Of a DNA stretch of 35,213 bases, positions 16,934-23,771 are shown one piece after another. Positions within the stretch are counted from its first letter, which is position 1, and the number at the start of each line of letters is the position of its first letter. A program made the position numbers and the translations under genes. The stretch comes from Planctomycetaceae bacterium. Its GTDB lineage: Bacteria; Planctomycetota; Planctomycetia; Pirellulales; Pirellulaceae. The notes under the pieces were generated by a model. That model ran no database searches. It saw only the letters and a program-made list of their open reading frames with translations, and had not been told where the DNA came from. The DNA lies in contig PBSM01000147.1 in assembly GCA_002726245.1 (NCBI GenBank), positions 1 through 35,213 on the forward strand. The letters are read 5' to 3'.

Positions 16934-16978
16934 GGAATGCCCCGCGGCAAGAATCACAGCTCCCAACGCGAAAGCCCC

Positions 16979-17823
16979 ATGATAGACACACGCACTTGGC
17001 GATTGATACTTCCTGCCACTCGAATTCTGGCCTTATTGATGTTATGCACACTGTTGTCGCCGCCGACGGCGAAAGCAGAGCATGACGGTAAGATTCAGAT
17101 CCTATTGCTTGGTGACAGCACGACAGAAGGCAGCATTCCGCGATTGATCAAACCGAAGGGGCTGCATCTTGAGACGGTCCTCGAACAGTTGCTCGCCGCC
17201 GAACGCGATCTTCCACCGTGCCATGTAATTAACTCCAGCCTCAGTGGTGAGTACATTCGCAGGCTGATCGATTCTGGCCGCTACGATCGAAATGCCGCAA
17301 ACTTGCCAGGGTCGACTATGTCTTCATTCGCTACGGTCTGAACGATCACGCGAGGGTTCAGAATTTCACCGAAGAGTTTCCCGAGCACTTTCACGAACTT
17401 ATCAACCGATTGCGGGAAGATCATCCCAAGGCGTTGCTGATTCCGATGACCGTTATTCCGTTTTCAAACGAAGAGACGAGCAACGCGATCAACGATCTAG
17501 TGAGGCAGGTTGCTGCGAAAGAGCAGATGGACGTCTTCGACATTTATCCACGCTATGCCGCGGAACTGAAGACAGGGCACAACATGCTCAACTACCGTCG
17601 GTACCCGCTGGCGAAGATCCCGGAGAACTTTCACGACCTGGTGAAGCCGTTTGTTCGCGGGCCGAGTGTGCTTGTCATGGCCAATGAGCTCGATCCGATT
17701 CTCGGGCATCTGCCCGGCTGGTATAGCGACCGGCACCCGAACCTTGCCGGCTACAACGTGATCGCAGACGAGACGGCCCGATACCTTGCGAAGTTGCTGC
17801 GTCAGCAAAAGTCGGGCAGCTAA
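16979..17823 (+). pseudogene. SGNH/GDSL hydrolase with a single-base frameshift
   Basis: Two reading frames together encode one exported SGNH hydrolase of about 280 residues. The first frame has a signal peptide (MIDTRTWRL to PTAKAEH) and block I with the nucleophile (LLGDSTTEGS). It then runs out of frame at an A-run (17299-17301) and stops at 17341. The second frame continues the homology at once with LARVDYVFIRYGLNDHA, which includes the block III asparagine. It ends with the catalytic D and H in SDRHPNLAGYN and finishes at 17823. Restoring one A (AAA to AAAA) makes the protein continuous. All catalytic residues survive, so this is a recent mutation, a sequencing or assembly error, or less likely programmed frameshifting. 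The fold hydrolyses esters, often acetyl groups on sugars. It directly precedes the SGNH-sialidase fusion gene. Confidence 0.85.
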
Positions 17824-17901
17824 TTGGCATTGTTTCAGCGTGGCCGGTGGGAACCGTCCCTACAAGAGACTGAAAGCCAAAGGAACAAGGAGGATCTTCG
17901 C

Positions 17902-19845
17902 ATGAGTCTTTCCAGAACAGCACGACGGTTCGCGTTGTTGGTCGTTCTGTCCAGCCCGCTTTGTGCGGCTGACGACACGAATACGCTCGTCGCATTTGGA
18001 GATTCCACAACAGCGCCGCGCGGAGCGCTGAAGGTTTACTCGCAGATTCTTCAGAAGGAATTGCCTGAAGGCGGACAGACATGGCGCGTCATCAACGCCG
18101 GTGTTGGAGGCAACAACACCCAACACGCTCGAGCCCGCTTCGACAAAGACGTGCTGGCGCGCAAGCCGGACATCGTTGTCATTCAATTCGGCATCAATGA
18201 CTCTGCGGTCGACGTGTGGAAGGATCCTCCAGCAGCGAAACCACGAGTTTCCCTGGATGCGTACACCAATAACCTGAAGCACTTTGTGCGGGCGCTGAAG
18301 GCTCAGGGCACGCATGTGATTTTGATGACTCCGAATCCACTTCGCTGGACGGAGAAGCTGAGGAAGTTGTACGGCAAGCCGCCGTATGATCCGAAGACGT
18401 TGGACGGATTCAATGTGCTTTTGAGGAGGAATGCGCAGAAAGTGCGTGAGGTCGCCAAAGCAGCCGATGTGCCGCTGGTTGATGTTTACGAGCAGTTCGA
18501 AAAGTTTGGAGCAGCGGAAGGCAGGGCCGTCGATGATCTGTTGCTCGATGGCATGCACCCAAACGAATTGGGGCAGCGGATGATTGCCGATGAACTCCTC
18601 GCCGTATTGAAAACGTTCAGAGCGGCCACCGGGAGCAGGCCATCTACTCCCGAGCGACAGCTCGCATCCGCTGGCGGTCAGCACGACCCGCTGATCGCGT
18701 CCATTTCCAAGGAAGCGCTGTGGCAGAATCGCGACGGCAAGAGTCGCACATGGTTTCATCCGCGCGCCTGCATGATGCCGGACCTCGATGGAAAACCTGT
18801 CGCACTGATGAGTCTGCAGGAGATTGGCGGTTCGGACTATTTTGGGCCTGTCCATTGGTCGATATCCGCTTACCTCGGAAAGACCTGGAGCGATCCTGAA
18901 CCGATTGCCGCACTGGGGCAAGATCCCGTAGCGGGACGAAGTGACGAATTGAAAGCTGGAGTTTGCGACGTGACTCCGCAATATCATCCTCAAACTGGAA
19001 CGGTGATCGCACTCGGGCATGTGGTCTTCTACAAGGGCGCTTACTTCGCCCGGAAGGAACAGCTCGCTCGCTATCCGGTCTACGCCACGCGAGCAAAAGA
19101 CGGAACGTGGTCACCACGCCGGATTCTGAAGTGGGACGATCCGCGTGGTGGGCACATCTATTCCAACAACTGCGGCCAGTGCATCATCCTGCCGAACGGC
19201 AACGTGCAGATGTCATTCACCTTCGGTCCGGAGCCAGTGAATCGTATGGTTGCTGGCGTTCACGCCACCTTTGACGGCCAACAATTGAAGGTGCGAGAAG
19301 TCGGGCCTCCAATTCATAACCGCAAAGGTCGCGGCCTGCTGGAACCAAGTCTTACGACGTTCGGCGAAAAGTTCTGGATCACGATGCGTGCCGAAGGCAA
19401 TCGAGGATATGTCAGTGTCAGTGACGATGGTCTCAACTGGGCTGAGAAGACGCCGTGGGCCTGGGAAGACGGGAGCCCTCTGGACATGTCGACGACTCAG
19501 CAGCACTGGCTCACACACAGTGACGGGCTGTTTCTGGTTTACACTCGCAAAGACGCGTCCAACGAAAACGTGATTCGTTGGCGGTCGCCGTTGTGGGTGG
19601 CTCAGGTGAATGTCGAGAAGCGATGCCTCATCAAAGCGTCCGAACAGGTTGTGCTTCCGCTGGTTGGTGATGGTGTTAACGACCCGGACAAAGTCGCCCT
19701 GATGGGAAACTTTAACGTGACCAACGCGAGTCCGGATGAGTCATGGGTTACCGTCGGCGAATGGATGCCACGAAACGGTTATCGCGGCAACGTGCTGCTG
19801 GCCAGAATTCGCTGGTCAAAGCCGAATCGATTGCCGCTGTGGTGA
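17902..19845 (+). CDS. SGNH hydrolase-sialidase-like propeller fusion, secreted
   Basis: The 647-residue product has a signal peptide (1-23, MSLSRTARRF to CAAD). An SGNH hydrolase domain follows (about 27-240) with nucleophile S35 in FGDSTT, the block II glycine in GVGGNN (68-72), N99 in GIND and the D216/H219 pair in DGMHPN. After a short linker the sialidase-like propeller (about 275-640) resembles the separate protein at 14630-15925. The start at 17902 is fixed by a strong AAGGAGG about 8 bases upstream; an earlier in-frame TTG at 17824 has no signal peptide. The layout suggests an enzyme that removes an ester (for example O-acetyl) and recognises or cleaves an acidic sugar in one chain. 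The SGNH part is probably active; catalysis by the propeller is uncertain because the full GH33 residue set is not seen. Confidence 0.92.
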   Translation: MSLSRTARRFALLVVLSSPLCAADDTNTLVAFGDSTTAPRGALKVYSQILQKELPEGGQTWRVINAGVGGNNTQHARARFDKDVLARKPDIVVIQFGINDSAVDVWKDPPAAKPRVSLDAYTNNLKHFVRALKAQGTHVILMTPNPLRWTEKLRKLYGKPPYDPKTLDGFNVLLRRNAQKVREVAKAADVPLVDVYEQFEKFGAAEGRAVDDLLLDGMHPNELGQRMIADELLAVLKTFRAATGSRPSTPERQLASAGGQHDPLIASISKEALWQNRDGKSRTWFHPRACMMPDLDGKPVALMSLQEIGGSDYFGPVHWSISAYLGKTWSDPEPIAALGQDPVAGRSDELKAGVCDVTPQYHPQTGTVIALGHVVFYKGAYFARKEQLARYPVYATRAKDGTWSPRRILKWDDPRGGHIYSNNCGQCIILPNGNVQMSFTFGPEPVNRMVAGVHATFDGQQLKVREVGPPIHNRKGRGLLEPSLTTFGEKFWITMRAEGNRGYVSVSDDGLNWAEKTPWAWEDGSPLDMSTTQQHWLTHSDGLFLVYTRKDASNENVIRWRSPLWVAQVNVEKRCLIKASEQVVLPLVGDGVNDPDKVALMGNFNVTNASPDESWVTVGEWMPRNGYRGNVLLARIRWSKPNRLPLW

Positions 19846-19945
19846 GCTCCATCGTCAAAGTTTCGACCTCCTCCGGCACGTCACGATATTCGTACAAGGC
19901 TACAATGTGTGAACGCACATTCGTCAACATTGCTGGGAATGACCC

Positions 19946-21349
19946 ATGAAACTTTTTGTCATCTCGTCGTCAGCATTGGCAGTCCTTATCCTAGTGGCTG
20001 GGACAACTTCCGCCGAGCCGCCGCTGAGCCCGTGGGAAGAAAACGCTTGGTATTGGAGCTACCGGAGAGAGCCTGTGCTGCTGCTGGGAGGCAGCGATGA
20101 TGACAACTTATTTCAGTGGCCGGCGACAGAACTCATCCCCCAACTCGACCGCTTGGCTGCCGCAGGTGGCAACGTCATTCGCAACACAATGAGCGACCGA
20201 AAGGACAAGGGATTTGAGGTCTATCCGTTCAAACAACTCGACAACGGCAAGTACGACCTCAACGGCTGGAACGACGACTACTGGGCGCGGTTTCAGCGGA
20301 TGCTGCGCGAAACAGCGAAACGCGACGTCTTTGTGCAGATCGAAATCTGGGACCGCTTCGACTATACAGACAGCCGCGGCAGCGACCGTTGGAAAATTCA
20401 TCCGTACAACCCGCGCAACAACGTGAACTACACGTACGACGAGTCCGGTTTCGCCGCGCGTTATCCTGACCATCCCGGCGCTAACAAGCAGCCGTTCTTC
20501 TTCACCACTCCCAAGCAGCGGAACAATCAAGTGGTGCTGCAGTTTCAGCAACGCTTCGTCGGTAAGCTGCTCGATCACGCACTACAATACGATCATGTGT
20601 TGTATTGCATGGACAACGAGACCAACGGCGAAGAGGAATGGGGTCGCTTCTGGGCGAAGTTGGTGAAGCAGCGCGCGGCCGAACGGGATAAGGAGATTTA
20701 CGTCACTGAGATGTGGGACGATTGGAACCTGACCGCCCAGCGTCACAAGCGGACATTTGACCACCCTGAGCTCTATGGCTTTGTGGATGTGTCACAGAAC
20801 AACCACAACAAGGGCCAAAAGCACTGGGATAACTTCCTGCATGTGCGGCGATACCTGGCGCAGAAACCGCGCCCGATGAACACGACGAAGACGTACGGAT
20901 CGACGGGCAACAAATTCGGCCACACGGACCAGGACGGCATCGAGCGGTTTTGGCGGCATTTGCTAGCCGGTGCCGCGTCAACTCGTTTTCACCGGCCCGA
21001 CTCCGGCCTGGGACTGAACGACAAAGCGGTCGCTTGCATACGAGCTGTGCGCAAACTGGAGTCGTTCATCCCGCTCTGGTCCGTGCAGCCATCCAACGAG
21101 CTCCTGTCCGACCGCAACGCCAATGAGGCATATATAGCCGCAGCCGAAGGCCACGCCTACGCCATCTATTTTCCCGCGGGCGGCGAAGTCCGCCTGGATG
21201 TTTCGAGCGCGAAACGTCCACTGATGGCGCACTGGATCAACATCGACACGGGAGAATTCGGTCCGCAACAGCAACTGTCTGCTGGTGGTAAGGTGTCGCT
21301 GTCGCCCCCCGGCAAGGAAAACTGGGCTGCCGCGATCGTCGCGCCCTGA
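19946..21349 (+). CDS. Secreted glycoside-hydrolase-like TIM-barrel protein
   Basis: The 467-residue product has a signal peptide (1-23, ending TTSAEP). Its pattern fits a (beta/alpha)8 glycosidase: AAGGNVIRNTM at 72-82, FVQIEIWDRFDY around 130-140, a strand ending in DNET (E225), VTEMWDDW with E255, then WRHLLAGAASTRFHRP. E225 and E255 are candidates for the catalytic acid/base and nucleophile, but the pairing is a guess from position. The last 90 residues form a beta-rich domain like the putative collagen-binding C-terminal domain found on related planctomycete and Bacteroidetes proteins. GGGA lies 7 bases before the ATG. The gene lies 100 bases after the SGNH-sialidase fusion. I do not assign a GH family number; an inactive glycan-binding barrel cannot be excluded. 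Confidence 0.85.
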   Translation: MKLFVISSSALAVLILVAGTTSAEPPLSPWEENAWYWSYRREPVLLLGGSDDDNLFQWPATELIPQLDRLAAAGGNVIRNTMSDRKDKGFEVYPFKQLDNGKYDLNGWNDDYWARFQRMLRETAKRDVFVQIEIWDRFDYTDSRGSDRWKIHPYNPRNNVNYTYDESGFAARYPDHPGANKQPFFFTTPKQRNNQVVLQFQQRFVGKLLDHALQYDHVLYCMDNETNGEEEWGRFWAKLVKQRAAERDKEIYVTEMWDDWNLTAQRHKRTFDHPELYGFVDVSQNNHNKGQKHWDNFLHVRRYLAQKPRPMNTTKTYGSTGNKFGHTDQDGIERFWRHLLAGAASTRFHRPDSGLGLNDKAVACIRAVRKLESFIPLWSVQPSNELLSDRNANEAYIAAAEGHAYAIYFPAGGEVRLDVSSAKRPLMAHWINIDTGEFGPQQQLSAGGKVSLSPPGKENWAAAIVAP

Positions 21350-21721
21350 GGTGAGCCGGCACGGGGTCGTCAATCACGAGGCCGCTAACTGAACAGCAGT
21401 CGCATCACAAGAGTGCGAATGGGAGTTCCCATCCCGTTTCTTCCCCTGTTACGGGGTACAATGCAACCCAATACTGTTTGCGAAACGATCTAAGCCAGCG
21501 AGTGAATGTGAATCATGGAACATCTCAATACTTTCCGACTCCGAAAGGCTGGCTTGGCGGAGGTTTGTGTTGCGTTGGTCGGTCACGCGCATGCTCAGCA
21601 GTTCGATCCGGCGGAGGCAGCCGGTTTGCATGGAGGTCTTGTCGGAAGACTCGTGATCATACTTGCGGCGATGACGGGCTTGCGTCAGCTTCAAGCAATG
21701 AAAGCCTTTTTTGGTTTTGTC
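21350..21721. other. Non-coding region between convergent genes, with small palindromes
   Basis: No gene is supported. A perfect 6-bp inverted repeat with 2-base loop lies at 21419-21432 and a second, CCCC/GGGG with a 6-base loop, at 21443-21456. They sit about 70-100 bases past the stop of the plus-strand barrel gene and may act in transcript ending, though neither has a T-tract. Open frames of 80-110 codons on both strands here and over the next gene lack domains and ribosome binding sites. Confidence 0.45.
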
Positions 21722-22030
21722 TTAAATCTGGTTTTTGTTTCGTTGGGTTGCACGACGCTGCTTGGCCAGCGCCCAGTGAAGACCAACGGCGGGAAGGAGT
21801 AAAAACACAATGATCAAGATTTTCATTTCTGCAAAAATGCGAAACATCAGGGCATTGTAGGTTAGTCGTTCCATTGGGACGATGGAGTTGTGATAGGCAT
21901 AAGTTTGATCAGTAATGAACAGGAACGGCAGGAAGCCTAGTAATAACGCAAAGCCAATACCGCTGGCCCGATAAAGGGCTTTAACGATCAACCAAAACGT
22001 ATCCAGCTTTTCATCGTTGACGTTATTCAT
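21722..22030 (-). CDS. Small two-TM membrane protein, unknown function
   Basis: The 102-residue product has two clear membrane segments, about 24-42 (ASGIGFALLLGFLPFLFI) and 66-88 (AEMKILIIVFLLLPAVGLHW), with a charged N-terminus and a basic C-terminal tail (KQRRATQRNK). GAGGA lies 7 bases before the ATG, which supports real translation despite the small size. It is the only minus-strand gene inside the plus-strand glycan island and is read against both neighbours. I recognise no family. The even hydrophobic pattern and the good ribosome binding site make it more likely real than chance. Confidence 0.7.
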   Translation of the reverse strand: MNNVNDEKLDTFWLIVKALYRASGIGFALLLGFLPFLFITDQTYAYHNSIVPMERLTYNALMFRIFAEMKILIIVFLLLPAVGLHWALAKQRRATQRNKNQI

Positions 22031-22214
22031 TTAGTTTTCCTCGTTCCGTGATGAAACCACTTAGCAACCTCAGAGGCGCCGTATTACGCTGAGGGCGCGT
22101 CCCAAGCACAAATGTTTCGTTTCACAATGATCGCGAAGCTGGCAGGATCATAATAATGTTGGGATACTCGCTATCTGAGAAACCTCGCGGCACACATCCG
22201 ACTCAAGGACCTTC

Positions 22215-23633
22215 ATGAAATACACAAGAATAAGTAACAGAACTGCATTGGGATGGTGGAGTCTCCTGGCGCTGTTTGGGCTCTCCGCTGAGGCCGTTGC
22301 TGCACAAGAGAAGCCGAACGTCGTTCTCATCTACATCGACGATCTGGGATACGGAGATCTTGGATGCTACGGCTGCACCGACATTCCGACTCCCAACATT
22401 GATCGGCTGGCGAAGGAAGGCGTCCGCTGCGAGGCGTCTTACATTACCAATCCGCCGTGTTGCCCGAGTCGCTGCAGTCTGATGATGGGGCAGTATGGGC
22501 AGCGGTTCGGAAAGTATGGAATGTCGCGCGGGCTGCCGATTCCGGAGGACCGTCCGACGCTGGCCCGGTTCCTTCGAGATCACGGCTACGTGACCGGGCA
22601 GATCGGCAAGTGGGACATCGGGACCAAACAACAGGGCCCGCTGAACTCGGGATTCACCGAAGTCGCAAAGATTCCGCCGCAGAAAAAGTACACCGAAGAA
22701 GAACTCGCCGACGCCTCGAAAGAGGTGCGAAAGCAACTAACGAAGAAGAAGGGCGTCTCGAAGTACTTTTGCGTGAACAAAGATGGCACGACGGTGTGGC
22801 TCACGGATTACGACGGCGACTCCATGGTGGACTTCATCAATCGCCACAAGTCCGAACGCATCTTTTTGTACTGGTCTCCTGCCGCCGTTCACTCGTCCAA
22901 TTCCGAAGTCCCAGACAGGCTCATGGATCGCACACGCGCCGAGGGCATTCGTCGAAAGCTCGCTGGCGGAATCGTGGCGGTCGATGATCAGGTCGGCAAA
23001 CTGCTGCGCGTTTTGCACGAGCACGAATTGCGAGACAACACGCTGATTATTTTCACCAGCGACAACGGCCCGAACCTAGGCGAGCACGGAACAGCCACAC
23101 CGTATACAGGCGGAAAAGGCCAGGGAACTCAAAAGGAAGGCTGGGTTCGCGTACCCACGATTCTTTCCATGCCCGGAGTGCTTCCTGAAGGAAAAACGTA
23201 CGATGGGCTGATGGCGAATTTTGATTTCTATTCGACCATCACTTCACTGACCAACCGGACAAGTCCCGAGCACTGTGATGGCGTCGATTTGTTTCCGTAT
23301 CTGAGCGGTGAACGAAAGGGTGACGCTCATGAATACCTGTATTGGCTGAACAACCAACCCGACGACGCGGTCCGCAGACACTTGATCGCAGTCCGCTGGC
23401 ACGATTGGCGGCTCTACAAGAAGTACGAAAAGGACCCGTGGCAGTTGTTCGATCTCAGGTCGGATTTCAGGGAAGAACACGACATCGCGTCAAAGCATCC
23501 AGACGTCGTCAAACAAATGGCCTCGCAGCACACGGCGTGGTCAAAGACGCTCGCACCACTCGGCGAGATTCCAAAGATCCGCGCCAGCCAACCGATCATC
23601 CCCACAGGCCACGGCTGGGCATTTGCTGAATGA
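22215..23633 (+). CDS. Secreted type I sulfatase
   Basis: The 472-residue protein has a signal peptide (1-30, ending AVAAQ) and the sulfatase core. Metal aspartates D42-D43 lie in YIDDLGYGDLG, the formylglycine motif is CCPSR with C82 as the modified cysteine, SDNGPNLGEHG carries the late metal D and N, and GGKGQGTQKEG holds the late lysine. PAAVHSS provides the usual histidine. An unusual point is GKWDIG at 131-136, where most sulfatases have GKWHLG, so the catalytic histidine is replaced by aspartate. It should cleave sulfate esters from an extracellular glycan after maturation by a formylglycine-generating enzyme encoded elsewhere. AAGGA lies 6 bases before the ATG. It precedes the GH33-esterase fusion by 138 bases on the same strand. 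Confidence 0.94.
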   Translation: MKYTRISNRTALGWWSLLALFGLSAEAVAAQEKPNVVLIYIDDLGYGDLGCYGCTDIPTPNIDRLAKEGVRCEASYITNPPCCPSRCSLMMGQYGQRFGKYGMSRGLPIPEDRPTLARFLRDHGYVTGQIGKWDIGTKQQGPLNSGFTEVAKIPPQKKYTEEELADASKEVRKQLTKKKGVSKYFCVNKDGTTVWLTDYDGDSMVDFINRHKSERIFLYWSPAAVHSSNSEVPDRLMDRTRAEGIRRKLAGGIVAVDDQVGKLLRVLHEHELRDNTLIIFTSDNGPNLGEHGTATPYTGGKGQGTQKEGWVRVPTILSMPGVLPEGKTYDGLMANFDFYSTITSLTNRTSPEHCDGVDLFPYLSGERKGDAHEYLYWLNNQPDDAVRRHLIAVRWHDWRLYKKYEKDPWQLFDLRSDFREEHDIASKHPDVVKQMASQHTAWSKTLAPLGEIPKIRASQPIIPTGHGWAFAE

Positions 23634-23771
23634 GGAGCTTTTGCCGCCACTCAAGTTGGCTTGGAATAATCCGCGATGACAGCCATGACCAATTTCTACT
23701 GAGGAAAACGAGATGTTTGTGATACTCAGACGAGTACTGAGCCCCCCATGGTACACAAGGAGAGTGACCTC

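Noticed and set aside
17860..19020. 386-codon minus-strand frame
   Set aside because: It is antisense to the SGNH-sialidase fusion, which has a strong Shine-Dalgarno and complete catalytic residues.
21419..21456. Rho-independent terminator
   Set aside because: Two short palindromes are present but neither is followed by a T-run on either strand.
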